Shown: piece after piece, positions 12,313 through 23,924 of the stretch
Layout of the letters: every line of letters begins with the position of its first letter
Numbering within the stretch: position 1 is the first letter of the stretch
Source: Reticulitermes speratus
Lineage: Eukaryota > Arthropoda > Insecta > Blattodea > Rhinotermitidae
Direction: 5' to 3'
NCBI GenBank assembly: GCA_021186555.1
Contig: JAJKFL010000237.1
Span: 2,376,558 to 2,440,557, forward strand
DNA: 64,000 bases
Notes under the pieces: generated by a model
What the model was told of the DNA's origin: nothing
Database searches by the model: none
What the model saw: only the letters and a program-made list of their open reading frames with translations
Position numbers and translations under genes: made by a program

Positions 12313-12580
12313 GATGAAAATGTTTACTTTGTCTTTACTTGTGACTGCTTACGGTGCTACCGCCGTGTTGTTACGGACCGCCGTCCCTGCAGTTCCAGTC
12401 TCATGCCCAGTTATCGCTTTTTCCCTCACCCCAATCTTCATTCCTTGTTCAGAAACATCCTAACTATTTTTGATGCACTGTGTTTTGGCAACACAAAATA
12501 ACAGAATAACAAATATTACTTTAAGAAACAATACGATGTACCAGTACTCCTGTAGCACCAAGTACTCAAGAGTGTCTTAC

Positions 12581-12731
12581 CTGAGCGGCAGGGTCCCCAG
12601 TGTTTCAAGTACACAGTGTTGCCACTCTTCACACTTGCTGCATTCATCTGGCACACAGACTCGTACGTCCTGTTATCCGAACCACATGCTTCTTGTGTCT
12701 CCTTGCAGTAGCACAGTGCTTCTGGTTCATC
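12581..12731 (-). CDS. Exon 3: Kazal domain
   Basis: The acceptor is CTTGTTGTTACAG and the donor is CTCAG|GTAAGA. The exon starts in phase 0 with DEPEALCYCKE and contains ACGSDNRTYESVCQMNAAS followed by HWGPC, the C-G-S-D-x-x-T-Y-x-S-x-C signature of Kazal/follistatin-like modules with its closing cysteine. In IGFBP7-type proteins this module usually has a structural or binding role and need not inhibit proteases. One whole domain is encoded by one exon. Confidence 0.93.
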
Positions 12732-13326
12732 CTGTAACAACAAGAGCTACACACATGTAATACAGTTTTACACCATGTAGTGCAGTAAGAATTTTATTCT
12801 TGCAGTCCAGAAACGTTAGGTTACGTGTGTTCCGTTATTATTACGTCACAATGAAACAAAGTAAATAATGAAGTAACCAATTAAATACAACAGAAATAAG
12901 CTGATAATCACGCAGATGATCAAGAAATTTGTAGCCTTTTGTGGAGCCTGAAATTGTGTTACCACATTCAATATTACCTCATAATGAACCGTCCTGAACC
13001 ACATGAATCTAGTTGATACACATTCCATCAAAACCAGCCCTCATATTATCACCTCAAACGGTTTCTTTCCTTCAGGTTTCTTACTTAAAATTCTGTACGC
13101 ATTTCTCCCATGCCAATGTCCTGCCCATCTCACCATCCATCATTTCATGATCCTAACATTCATTCATTCATTCATTTTACATTCCATGGATCCTTGTAGT
13201 TAAAAAAGCCTGACAGATGTGGAATTAGTCTCCATATACATACAATAAACAGTATAAAATATATATATATATACATGCCTAGAAAGCATGTGTCAAAATA
13301 AAACAATAACAATATTTATTAATAGT

Positions 13327-13639
13327 AAAAAAAAAAGGTAAGGCAATCCCATTACAGGCCTGGACAGGCCCTTAGGATTCCAGGAGTTTAAGGCTCCCGA
13401 TTTGTAGACAATCGGCACATGAAGGTGGTAAGGTTGTCAGCCCTACGTACTGGCCGCCTTTACCCCCCAGGAAATATTCCTGGTACTCATTTCTGTTAGA
13501 GGCTGAGTCGACCCCAGGGCCATAGTGCGACCAAAAGGATTATGTCAAGGAAAAATTCCAATGACACCATCGGGAATCGAACCCATGACGTTCCAGTTTG
13601 TAGCGTAGTGCCTCAACCAACTGCGCCATCGCGCGCCCC
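13327..13639 (-). mobile_element. tRNA-derived SINE, family B, full length
   Basis: The minus-strand head is GCGCAGTTGGTTGAGGCAC with box B GGGTTCGATTCCC. The body is GATGGTGTCA...GACATAATCC...GTCGACTCAGCC...GGTAAAGGCGGC and the tail is GATTGCCTTACC. An ATTTATTAATAGTA repeat flanks it (13313-13326 and 13640-13653), so the insertion borders are clear. Lies in intron 2, 0.6 kb inside it from the Kazal exon. Confidence 0.88.
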
Positions 13640-13659
13640 ATTTATTAATAGTAGTGGTA

Positions 13660-14310
13660 ATAAAATAAAATATATAAAATAAGTGCAGTAATCACATGTA
13701 AAATATAATACTAGCTGTGAAGGGTGTAATAAACCAAGATCTTTAATTCTTATTGTAGTTACAATATTCTTCCAATGAGTAGAACAAATTTAAAAGAAGG
13801 AATCTTTTTAAAGCAGATCTAAATTGTTTTGTGTCAGGAAGTAAGTTTTTATGCTAGGAGGAAGACTGTTAAAAACCTCGATTCCAAAGTAATATGATCC
13901 TGTTTGGAATGTTGTTAGATTAGATGGTGGATAATGGAAATTATTGGTGTTATGTTGTGTTGATGCCATGAATTGGTGTATCTTGTGTTGATGCCATGAA
14001 TCTCAGACTTAGATTTAAATTGTTCTCTGTTTTTAGCCATGAATAACAAAATGGAAAATATATACTGTGATTGGAGGGGAAAAATTTTCAAATTCCTAAA
14101 CAAACCTCTAGAATTAGTGATAATTCTAATTATCCTTTTTTGAAGCCTAAAAATATGGATACTGTGGGGAGAATTGCTCCAGAAAATTATACCATAAGCC
14201 ATAACAGAAAGAACATAGGAGAAATAAGTCATTCTTAATGTTTCCTGAGTCACGTAAAGTTTAACAGCTCTAATTACATAACAGAAACATGTCAGAAAAC
14301 AATTTTGCTT
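13660..14310 (-). pseudogene. Non-LTR retrotransposon ORF2 C-terminus, frameshifted
   Basis: The minus strand reads TYFSYVLSVMAYGIIFW, then IFRLQKRIIRIITNSR, then after a frameshift GSYYFGIEVFNSLPPSIK. This is the thumb and C-terminal part of a CR1/Jockey-like reverse transcriptase. Stop codons and frame changes make it inactive. It is distinct from the remnant at 12.1-12.3 kb but from the same broad group. Confidence 0.75.
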
Positions 14311-14430
14311 GCACACACCTCTGAGCAATATCTGTAGCTGAATCTGCAGACATACAAACAGACATAGCAACAGGCTGAGCAACACACACATTAAGAACAA
14401 GAAATAAATGGTTAATGCCAGTGGTGACAC

Positions 14431-15340
14431 AATATAAGGTTCCTAATGTCCCAGACTACATGCATGATCGGGTTGCAGGATCCAGTTCCACTTTCGCACA
14501 TGCTGCTGTTCCCTGACTTATTCTGGTAGAAGATTTAGTCCCCTGAGCTCCTATCCAAGCAATCATATCCTGTAGCAAAACAATGCATTATTCCACAACT
14601 AGTTTTGAGGTCCAACACGGCATCTAATGTGTGAAAACAGAAGCCTAAAATGGAAAGAATATCCATGATACCTTGCCAAGACAAACAGGTGACAAAGTAA
14701 AACAGAAATCTTAGAGGAACTGTAACCAGCTAATTTAGGGCAGATAGGTTCAGTAGAGCTTTGTCATTTTTCAACATATTCCCAGATCAGCCACACACAC
14801 ACAAAATAAATGCTTCTAACCCATAATAATGACTGGCTGTGCATACAGTATGGTCTCAATTTTTGTTCACACTTATAACGTTCTCGTTTGACTCACCATC
14901 ATATGATCATTTAATTTGACCATCCAAATTAAAACATAAATCGGTACAATACTATAAAAACAAGACAAAGATTTTGCACACGAAAAATAGCAGCCAACTG
15001 ACTACAAAAAAAATGCAGACACATATACAATTTACATCTCATTTCTAATGCATAACTTAAGATGAATAACATCCCATGGGCTGCAAAGATGCTTCATTAA
15101 CTGCAGTGTTTATTTAGGATCAAATTAAATTAGAAAATTACTTTGCACAATGAACTGCACAGGGCAAGGTATGAAGAATTGTACAACTATCCTAACTGTT
15201 GACCTGAATGACTGAGGAAAATCACAGAAATCCAAAGCCAGGGCAGCCAGTGCTCCTGCTAAGACTTGAACCCAGTAACCAACAGAAGAAACTGGCAAGA
15301 CACAGAAAGCAGCACTGAAACAGGAGGAAGCAGAAAACTA
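14431..15340. other. Intronic sequence, nothing recognised
   Basis: AT-rich intron 2 sequence without a recognised gene, repeat boundary or RNA gene. Confidence 0.4.
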
Positions 15341-15344
15341 CATT

Positions 15345-15600
15345 ATGTACTGAGAATGGTAATAATTTGTATTATTCGCCAAATATCATGATGAGAAGGG
15401 CATGTAGCATGCATGGGAGAGACAAAATGTTTTAGTCAGGAAAGCTGAAGGGAATAGACCACTTGGAAGACCAAAGCACAAATGCATGGTTCATATTAAA
15501 TTCATCTTAAATAAATATGGTGACAGGATGTGGAATGTATTCATCCGGCTCAAGACAGAATCTGATACTGCGATCGTGTGAATACGGCAATGAACTTTCG
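15345..15600 (+). pseudogene. Non-LTR retrotransposon tail (RRMRWAGH type), strongly decayed
   Basis: The translation retains RRACSMHGRD (from the usual [13 protein letters not shown] block), then DHLEDQ (from [12 protein letters not shown]), and a final TAMNFR (from AVMNLR). Several stops are present. Other tails of this family in the window are at 20.5, 29.0, 41.9, 44.3, 44.9 and 50.7 kb. Confidence 0.5.
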
Positions 15601-17140
15601 GCCCATAACCAGTGATACATATTTTGTCTTGATAAACAACTACTAACTTCTCAAGGAATGTGTTCCACGGAGTCAGTTGCTTGGTTAGTCGTGAAGAAAA
15701 CTACTTACGTTTTGGTGGAAATGTCTTGGAATGTGACTACTTGGAAATGCGAGACAGATGTGAAGATAATATTAAAATGGGAAACAACTGTGGGATGCTT
15801 CTGGATAGTCACTGATGTGGATACGATAACCATGTTGAACATTCGAATTCCAGTACAGAAGCTACAGTCATTCAGGGGCCAGTCGGCAAGCATGTGCTCT
15901 CAATAAAGGCTACCATTTCCGTGATGATGAACCACAACTTATCTCACATCGCCGGAATGTGAAGGCAAGGATATATCATTGCGAAAGGACTCAGAAAGGC
16001 CACACCACACGCTTAACTAATTTATTTTTGGACACTTGTTGAACATCCTCTTACTTGGCAACACTTCAAACGAAAAACAAACGCGACACAGTTGTCCACC
16101 ACACACGCACAAAAAATAAAATTCCCCAACTCCTTCCCGCAGAAACAGTCGTAACCAAGGTCATGGGGGCACTTAGCTGTGATCCAGGGTAACAGATGTT
16201 GAAGCTAAAAGCTACTAAATGATCACAAGCAGTGCAAATAAATGATACTGAATTATTCATAACCTTGAAGCACCGGAAATACGTGTGTTGTGATGAACAA
16301 TTCTGTGGGAACATGAAACATGTACCCATGTTACATGGTCCATAGTGCAAAATTTGGTCACTTGATAAGTCAGCGTGCCTGAATTTCGTTGTCCTTGGGT
16401 TTTACTTTCCTTTCCAAATTAACTGCGCGAACATTGATGTTTAGTAAACAGCCATTTGAAAGGGACAGTTACGTGTGTGCGGATTCATGTAAGGTAACCC
16501 AACCGCGAGTAAACCTCAACTGGAAAGAACGTGGAAGAAAGCGGTCGTGACCTAGTTACAGGTACTATCCCAGCATTTGCATGATGGGACTGAAGAAATC
16601 TGTGGAAAGCCTTAGTAATGATAATGATGTCCCCGCCGAGATTCCACACAGGCCCCTCTCGAATACAAGGCACAACACAAATCCTACAGCTTGAACGAAC
16701 TTACCGAGTCTTTCCAATCTTATCCGAACATTCCAGACACTACACGCTTATTGTAATTAACAACAGCCTTTATACACGTTGTAACCATTCACCACTCACA
16801 AGCGTTTCGACGTTTATTTCGCATCATCGTCATTGAGTATCTTTGTTACCCTAGTTAAAATGTGGTTGGCAATACTGTATTTGTTTTACGTCTTTTGACT
16901 CTGTTCTTATTTGTAATGCCTTTATGGGTATACAGCACTGTGTCTGTTTAGTTCGTATCGGTTATTAACACGATTAAAACTTGTAACCTTGCCTTTTTTC
17001 AACAGTGTTGTTTTTTCCATTATATGTCAGGCATCTGTTTCGTTTGAAATTTAAAATTAAGCATTTCACAGATGACTAACATCCCACAACAGTTACTAAA
17101 TCATCTGCGAATATCTTAATGTTGTTGGTTTACGGGTTAT
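15601..17140. other. Intronic sequence, one possible decayed inverted element
   Basis: Mostly unrecognised. Near 16798-16835 an AGCGTTTCGACG...CATCATCGTCATTG pattern looks like a worn hammerhead-type core on the minus strand. Open frames here have no family motifs. Confidence 0.35.
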
Positions 17141-17149
17141 AGTTTCTAG

Positions 17150-17290
17150 GCGCGTTCACAAAACAATTTCGAAAAACAATTATTAGCTTTGCCATGCCTA
17201 TACTTCCGTCCGCATGGAACTCAACTCCCTCTGGTTGGATTTTCGTTAAGTTTTACGTAGCGGACTTGTACTAAAATCTGTTGTAATTGG
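17150..17290 (+). repeat. Unclassified interspersed repeat
   Basis: Contains CAATTTCGAAAAACAATTATTAGCTTTGCC followed by CCGTCCGCATGGAACTCAACTCCC, then GGATTTTCGTTAAGTTT. Related sequences are at 33.13-33.31 kb and 50.49-50.61 kb. The class is unknown. Confidence 0.45.
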
Positions 17291-17695
17291 TATTTAAAAT
17301 GGAAAGATAATGTTCCCTGTGAGGTACGAGTTCAGGCCGCAGAACAGTTAATGATCCAAACACAACAATCGAACACTATCGACTCTAAATCTATTGATAA
17401 CGCTCACCACAGGACAAACGGCGCCAGGAGTGCTACATTCTGCTGATATTCGATTTCTTGGTGAAATTAAGTACTATAATGATGATTAGAACTTCCTCTA
17501 CTTAGCTCACAAGTTACTGTTTTAAAATAACTTAATCATAACATTGTTGTTATTTGGTACTGTTTGTCATGCCTCTGTTGTAGTTCAAATTTAATTATTA
17601 CACTGATGGTGACGTGAATTAAGAGTCTAAGCGCTTTTGACTGATGAATGGCTGTAAGGTTTAGTAAGCATGATTTCAGGCTCCAACCGCGATGC

Positions 17696-17812
17696 AAGTA
17701 AGATATGCGCTCTTCTGGGATTTTACGCAGCGTAGATTGGTTGTCTCGAAACGTCGGTACCGAATTACCATTCTACACTGCGTAAAATTCCAGAGGAGCG
17801 CATATCTCAAGG
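17696..17812. mobile_element. Short palindromic element
   Basis: The arms AGATATGCGCTCTTCTGGGA and the inverse of CCAGAGGAGCGCATATCT are near-perfect and enclose TCTCGAAACGTCGGTACCGA. The core recurs at 39.37-39.44 kb and in a worn form at 10.6 kb. It looks like a small foldback or inverted retroelement. Confidence 0.6.
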
Positions 17813-17985
17813 TTTAGTAAGGCTGTAGGTATTACATTAAACTTGTATCAGTCAAAGCAAATAATAAAATTCCAGACATTTGTACTTCATTTGTATGTTA
17901 AAAATATTGATTTTTTTTCGATAATCAGACTATTAGTATAAAACTTCTCTTTATACAACATATGACCGTACAAAAAAAAAAAGAT

Positions 17986-18081
17986 TCCTCCGGGCCGGAT
18001 TTGAACCAGCGACCTATGGATTACTGACTTCAATATTAAACCACTACAGTCCACCGCTCTACCAACTGAGCTACCAGAGGA
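17986..18081 (-). tRNA. tRNA-Tyr (GUA) with intron, copy 1
   Basis: The minus strand reads TCCTCTGGTAGCTCAGTTGG (acceptor and D arm), GGACTGTAG (anticodon GTA), an intron of about 20 nt, ATCCATAGGTCGC and box B GGTTCAAATCC, closing with CCGGAGGA. A T-run of about 12 follows as a pol III terminator. Tyrosine tRNA genes of eukaryotes carry an intron at this place. Four near-identical copies lie in the window. Confidence 0.9.
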
Positions 18082-18557
18082 CACTTTCATTGTTGCTCGA
18101 ATACTCAATACTAGCTTATCTCTTGCTTCAGTGTTAGGTTTCTTTTTACATTAATCTCAGCTGCATGGATTATTGTTGCTCAGAACGTTACAGTGACAAA
18201 CGACATAAATACTAAAATTCCGAGTCGAGAAGTGGTGGAAAGAAACACGATTTTACTAATATACTAAAACTGTGATATTTATTTTGTCTCATCAATCACT
18301 GTGCAAAACCAGTGATTTGTATCCCGTGACCCAGCAGTCACTGTGCAAAAGCAATAACAAAACCACAGTCCCACCACAGAAATAACAAAGTCTCCCCTTT
18401 CCCAAGCATTATACATTTTATAATTATGCATATTTTAGTGCTTAGTTTTTTTCAAATAATGATGCTGCGAAAATGCTTGTAACAGTGAGCAGGCTTAGAC
18501 TCGTTCAACGCTTACGCCGGGCTAACGCAGCGTCATATAATAAACCCCCTGTATTAT

Positions 18558-18689
18558 TAAATTAAGTTATAAACCAACCGATGCACACTAAAACCACTTT
18601 TTAAGTAGCTTTATTATAAAATTGTTAAAATTGTACCCCAAAAACTTAATTTAATATGACGAAGATGCACGGTGTCAACAGTGTGAAAT
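18558..18689. mobile_element. Deleted copy of the 8.2-kb inverted element, 12-bp target duplication
   Basis: Flanked by CCCCTGTATTAT at 18546-18557 and 18690-18701. It carries the end sequences of the 8239-8769 element (AACCGATGCACACTAAAACC, and at the other end GACGAAGATGCACGGTGTCA) but the ribozyme-like middle is missing. Confidence 0.75.
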
Positions 18690-19391
18690 CCCCTGTATTA
18701 TATTAATAATTAATGTAAGATCTTTATTTTCGAGACTGCACGACCCATCACCCCTGCAGTGGGGCCTGTACCCTCGGCTTTGAAACACCATACCAAACCA
18801 CTACTCTGGAATTTACGTGGAATCGTCTAAGGAAAACATGGTAGACAGTACAGCTCGATCTTTGGATAGCCAACCTCACAAAGCACAGCACAGGCGAACG
18901 AAGAGGCCGCCTGCAGTAAGGCGACGCAGTTGACAGTCTGTCTGTCTCTCTGTCTCTCTCACTCTCCTTAAATAATTACTTGCTGCTGTTAGTATAGTGA
19001 TCGTTTACTGACAGTCGTCGCAAATTGTTACGTGATTGTGAACTGCAAACCTTGACACTGTTGTCCTATTATGCAACTTCAAGCCAGCAGGAAGATGGCG
19101 ACACCCTGTATACTGCTGTATTTTGCTCTTCTCGTAATAATTATGACACTACGGAAATTTTTGTGACAGTCCGGGAATCTGGTGTTAGTAAGTTTAAGTA
19201 ATTACGAGACTGACAATAGTTAACGTACTTTTCTATTAATTGAATCCAGATTTCGGAAAATAGCATTGTTTTCAAGGTTCCCAGGCTTCACCCGTTTGTC
19301 CTTACGATAAAATCAACATGTACATTAAGATCAGTATGGAGCATTGGTGGAATTATACTGACAGGGGAAAACTGAAGTACTGGGAGAAAAA

Positions 19392-19742
19392 TGGTTCCTG
19401 TCCACCATGTCGACCACAAATCCCACATGGACTGGCCTGGGATCGAAACCGAGCCTTCACTGTGAGAGGCCAGCGACTAACCGCGAGAGCCATGACACGG
19501 TCTGTAGACGGTTCTTGTCCACCATGTCGACCACAAATCCCACATGGACTGGCCTGGGATCGAAACCGAGCCTTCACTGTGAGAAGCCAGCAACTAACCG
19601 CGAGAGCCATGACACGGTCTGTAGACGGTTCTTGTCCACCATGTCGACCACAAATCCCACATGGACTGGCCTGGGATCGAAACCGAGCCTTCACTGTGAG
19701 AGGCCAGCAACTAACCGCGAGAGCCATGACACGGTCTGTAGA
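19392..19742 (-). repeat. Three 117-bp tandem copies of a tRNA-like SINE fragment, family D
   Basis: A unit is repeated three times with only a few differences. On the minus strand it holds GCTCTCGCGGTTAG (box A-like) and CGGTTTCGATCCCAGG (box B-like), then CCATGTGGGATTTGTGG. A single related copy is at 27322-27445 on the plus strand. Tandem growth of a SINE piece is the simplest reading. Confidence 0.75.
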
Positions 19743-19749
19743 CCAATAT

Positions 19750-20260
19750 AAATCTGAATTATATATAAATATTCAGTCCGTACCGCGCAGTAAACACTCT
19801 TCGTCTCGGTTTCCATAACGACTGCAAATTGTGTCATCCGTGATGTGTGTAGTAGGCACACACACTGTACCAAGGCGTTCTGTACTTGCAGAATGTCATA
19901 CAGTTTCACGACGCTAAATGCAATTTCGTTTGTTAATAAGAAAATTACGTCGTTCCTTGGATATAATCGTTCACAGCTTCATATGTTTAACGTATTGTAC
20001 TCAAAATCGTTAATACACGCAGAGATTAAGGATAGAAATTCATTTTCGCTTCCAAGTAAAGTCTGGATTTCATTGAAGCGATTTTCACGAAACGCACAAT
20101 TACTCATCGCCATTAAGTGGAGACATTCTGTATCGAATTTCGCGCAAATCGGTCGAGATTTGTGCACAGTACGGGTTGAAGCTCGCTCACACCTTTCAGT
20201 AGCGTGTCACTGTCACTGAACTGACATTCACGACACTCGCGCTTGCTCGATAACTTCTTG
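19750..20260 (+). repeat. Unclassified interspersed repeat with one 114-bp-satellite edge
   Basis: Starts with CAGTCCGTACCGCGCAGTAA, the first part of the 114-bp satellite unit. It then runs through CAAGGCGTTCTGTACTTGCAGAATGTC and TTTTCACGAAACGC. Similar text is at 38.05-38.27 kb (inverted) and 40.02-40.68 kb. It may be the body of the element that gave rise to the 114-bp array. No coding frame was recognised. Confidence 0.45.
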
Positions 20261-20494
20261 AAAATGAATCTTATACGGAGTTTCATGAAAATCCCACAAA
20301 CGATTCAGTCGCTGAAGCTATGCAACAGAGATCGAAGGACTTACAGACTGTCACGAACGCCCAAAATGCTGTATAATCACTGCTTCTTCCGAGAACCGCA
20401 CACAAAACGCATAATTTTTTTATGTAAAAGCTGGTGGTACGTACAGGAACAAATGGGCCCTAACTTTGATTAGTTTTGGGTGCAATTTCTGGTC

Positions 20495-20935
20495 TCCGTC
20501 ACTTGCCCCTATCCTCAGCCAGATTAATCCGGTCCACGCCGTCTTATCCCCTTGCTTTAAGCTGTTTTTTTAAATATTACACTCCCTTCTACGCCTAGGT
20601 CTACCAAGTGGCTCCTTTCGTTCAGGTTTACCCACCAAAATCCTGTACACATTTCTCATCTCCCCAATACGTGCTACGTGGCCTACCCATGCCTTCTTAT
20701 TTAATTTGATCACCCCAATAATATTTGGTGATCAGTACAGATCATTAAGTTCCTCGTTATGTAGTCTTCTCCACTCCCCTGTTACCCCGTCCCTCTTAGG
20801 CCCAAATACCCCCTCAGCACCCTATTCTCGAACACCCTCAGCCTATGTTCCTCCCTCAGTGTGACAGACCAAGTTTCACACCCATACAAAACAACAGGGA
20901 AAATCATGAATGTTAATATGTTAGTATTTACATCG
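20495..20935 (-). pseudogene. Non-LTR retrotransposon tail (RRMRWAGH family)
   Basis: The minus-strand translation gives pieces of the [11 protein letters not shown] block, then [17 protein letters not shown], and the AQDRDR block near 20500. It is 5' truncated and has frame breaks. The family is a widespread arthropod LINE whose protein ends near AVMNLRVP. Confidence 0.7.
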
Positions 20936-21123
20936 TTAAACACCAAACGGTAACACAAAATATTCTGAACACAAAGGCAGCAGGCACTCCCTGAATCTGA
21001 TCTGCTCTAATGTCTTCATGCATGTAATTTCGACTTATTAGGGACTTCCCCAAATATTTAGGCTTTGTCAGATTTTCGAAAGATTTATTAGCCATCTAAT
21101 TCACAAGACTCAGACCAACAAAA

Positions 21124-21318
21124 GGGTAAAGCAATCCCATTACAGACCTAGACAGACCCTGAGGGTTCCAGGAGGTTGAGGCTCCTAGATTTATAGACAA
21201 TCGGCACATGAAGGTGGCAAGGTTGTCAACCCTACGCACCGTACGCCTTTACCCCCCAGGAAATATTCCTGGTACTCATTTCTGTTAAAGGCTGAGTCGA
21301 CCCCAGGGCAAGGTTTTT
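21124..21318 (-). mobile_element. SINE family B, headless, fused to family A
   Basis: Carries the family B body from the tail GATTGCTTTACCC to GGGGTCGACTCAGCC, then switches abruptly at about 21318 to family A in the opposite direction. The tRNA-like head is missing. Confidence 0.75.
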
Positions 21319-21525
21319 CGCACCCGTCCAGACCGGCACTGGGGCCTACCCAGCGTCCTGTACAATGGGTACCGAGTCTATTTCCCGGTGGTAAAGCGGC
21401 CGGGGCGTGGAGTTGACCACCCATCCCCATCTAGTGCCAGGGTTAAAGAAAGAGTAGAGCTATACCTCTACTCCCCCTCTGGACCTTCGTGGCCTGTTAT
21501 AGTGTGACCTTTACCTTTACCAGAC
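21319..21525 (+). mobile_element. SINE family A, headless, fused to family B
   Basis: Starts inside the family A body at CGCACCCGTCCAGACCGGC and runs to the (CCTTTA)n tail. With the family B piece on its left it forms a divergent head-deleted chimera sharing the sequence GACCCCAGGGC at the joint. Confidence 0.75.
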
Positions 21526-21589
21526 CACCAAAATGCACAAAAATACTGTTCCTTACATATTTATATTACAATATCACATAAACTATTCC

Positions 21590-21622
21590 TACATGTTTCG
21601 ATCTCCAACGGATCATCATCAG
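21590..21622 (-). ncRNA. Hammerhead-ribozyme-like motif, solo
   Basis: The minus strand reads CTGATGA, T, stem II GATC-CGTTGGA-GATC, GAAA, the palindrome ACATGT and A. It sits just left of the 15-bp array. Stem I pairing is weak (about three pairs). Confidence 0.5.
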
Positions 21623-21739
21623 GAACCGACCAAAGCAATACTGCACAAAAACAAATTAGCAACTCTGTACACAGTAGACGTGGTGTAAAGGAGTGAAACA
21701 GTCAAAATGTAACAATTGTTTGTAGTATAAACTGTGTTG

Positions 21740-22565
21740 GATCTTGTATACAGTATCTTGGTATACAGTATCTTGGTATACAGTATCTTGTATACAGCAT
21801 CTTGGTATACAGTATCTTGGTATACAGTATCTTGGTATACAGTATCTTGGTATACAGTATCTTGGTATACAGCATCTTGGTATACAGTATCTTGGTATAC
21901 AGTATCTTGGTATACAGTATCTTGGTATACAGTATCTTGGTATACAGTATCTTGGTATACAGTATCTTGGTATACAGTATCTTGGTATACAGTATCTTGG
22001 TATACAGTATCTTGGTATACAGTATCTTGGTACACAGTATCTTGGTATACAGTATCTTGGTATACAGTATCTTGGTATACAGTATCTTGGTATACAGTAT
22101 CTTGGTAACAGTATCTTGGTATACAGTATCTTGGTATACAGTATCTTGGTATACAGTATCTTGGTATACAGTATCTTGGTATACAGCATCTTGGTATACA
22201 GTATCTTGGTATACAGATCTTGGTATACAGTATCTTGGTATACAGATCTTGGTATACAGCATCTTGGTATACAGTATCTTGGTATACAGTATCTTGGTAT
22301 ACAGTATCTTGGTATACAGTATCTTGGTATACAGTATCTTGGTATACAGTGTCTTGGTATACAGTTCTTGGTATACAGTATCTTGGTATACAGTATCTTG
22401 GTATACAGTATCTTGGTATACAGTGTCTTGGTATACAGTGTCTTGGTATACAGTATCTTGGTATACAGTATCTTGGTATACAGTTCTTGGTATACAGTGT
22501 CTTGGTATACAGTGTCTTGGTATACAGTGTCTTGGTATACAGTATCTTGGTATACAGTATCTGTG
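21740..22565. repeat. 15-bp tandem array
   Basis: About 54 copies of GGTATACAGTATCTT, with occasional CATC, GTC or one-base-short units. It fades through 22880 as scattered TATACAG pieces. The unit contains the palindrome GTATAC. As 15 is divisible by 3 and the unit lacks stops, long frames appear in several registers, but they are not genes. Confidence 0.95.
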
Positions 22566-22880
22566 TATACATAATCTAGGATATACAGTAATTTGGTCAG
22601 TCTTGTTTAATACGTAGTCTTGTGTAACAGTTCTTGGTATACAGATCTGTGCGTACGTACTGTACTTGGTGATACCAGTAGTTGGCAGTTCTGGATCAGT
22701 TCTTGTATCAGTCTTGTATCAGTTCTGTTCGTATCTTGGTATACAGTACTGGTACAGTATCTTGTTACAGTTTGGTTACATATCTGGTATACAGTTCTGT
22801 TACGTTCTGTATTTGTACGTATCTTGTATACAGTCTTTACACTTGTATACAGTACTTGTATACAGATGTATATATTTGAT
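22566..22880. repeat. Decayed margin of the 15-bp array
   Basis: Scattered TATACAGT and CTTGTATACAG units with many indels. This is the worn edge of the neighbouring array. Confidence 0.7.
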
Positions 22881-22929
22881 ATCAGTATCTCGTTGCAGCC
22901 AGTACTAACGAAGGTGACACAGTAATAGT

Positions 22930-23900
22930 TATCCTTCGTAGTTAGTTGACGTCACGCACAACTGATTAATTAATACAGTGTTGTGCGTGACGTCGTTGGT
23001 TGTAGCTACCAGTCAGTTGGCAGCACTGCACGTTACGTACACGGCCTGTAGATGGCATCTGAGTGGCGCCACATTTGATTCACACAGTCAACTATTTCTC
23101 TGGCCTCTGCGGCTCCGCTGTATTTGTTCTATTTACGTCACTGGGGCCCGAATTTCTGATAAACGCACGTGACATGAAATGTGTTTCGATGTTCCGCACA
23201 GCCTTTATATGCAGATTTGTTTTGAACCGCCGAAGAAGTCAGCGAAGTGTTATCACAAACAGACACAGACCTTGGTGTAAAGTGTCCGTTACTGCTGTCA
23301 GACATTAACCAAGACTGAATTGTTCAACACAGCGTTTCCAAAACATTTTTGGTCACGGAACACCTTGTAACGCAGCAAATATTTTCGGAACACACACTTA
23401 TATGTTTTGTGGTCAATCAAGTCCGATCAATGAGAACCGAGTTGTTGCGCTCGGACAGACACACGACGAAGCGAACGGTCTCTTTCCGCAACTGTTTTGC
23501 AAATGCGCCTAAAAACAGTTCTGAACAATTGTACACGTTTTCTTTCACATCCGCCATGTTTTTCTTCCCTTCCCAAATCTGTCTGACCGTCAGATCACGT
23601 GTTACACACACAGTGCAGCGGAAGGCAGTAGAGAGCTCTCAGCCACGTGACGTCAGCATATCTGTCGTCGATGTGAGTCATCACTGTGCGCTGGCTGGGC
23701 TTTTTATAGACCAACACTGTTGTTATTGGCGAAACTGGTAACAAAGCTGACAGCAGAACTGTACCTTCACTGTTCATATGACTGAACATAATTTCAAACA
23801 AAATTTAAACATCATTTGCGTCTTTACAATCCTCACAACACGAACTGTCTAGCAACATGTGCATTACACTAACGTCTTGTCCATTGTTTACCCTTCAGAG
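22930..23900. other. Intronic sequence, nothing recognised
   Basis: More GC-rich than its surroundings. No recognised gene or repeat family. Open frames on both strands lack motifs. Confidence 0.4.
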
Positions 23901-23924
23901 GCCAACATTAAACTGAATTATATT

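Noticed and set aside
21619-22617. Tyr/Thr/Lys- and Leu/Gly-rich frames up to 317 codons
   Set aside because: They come from the 15-bp array, which has no stop in several registers. No unique coding sequence is attached.
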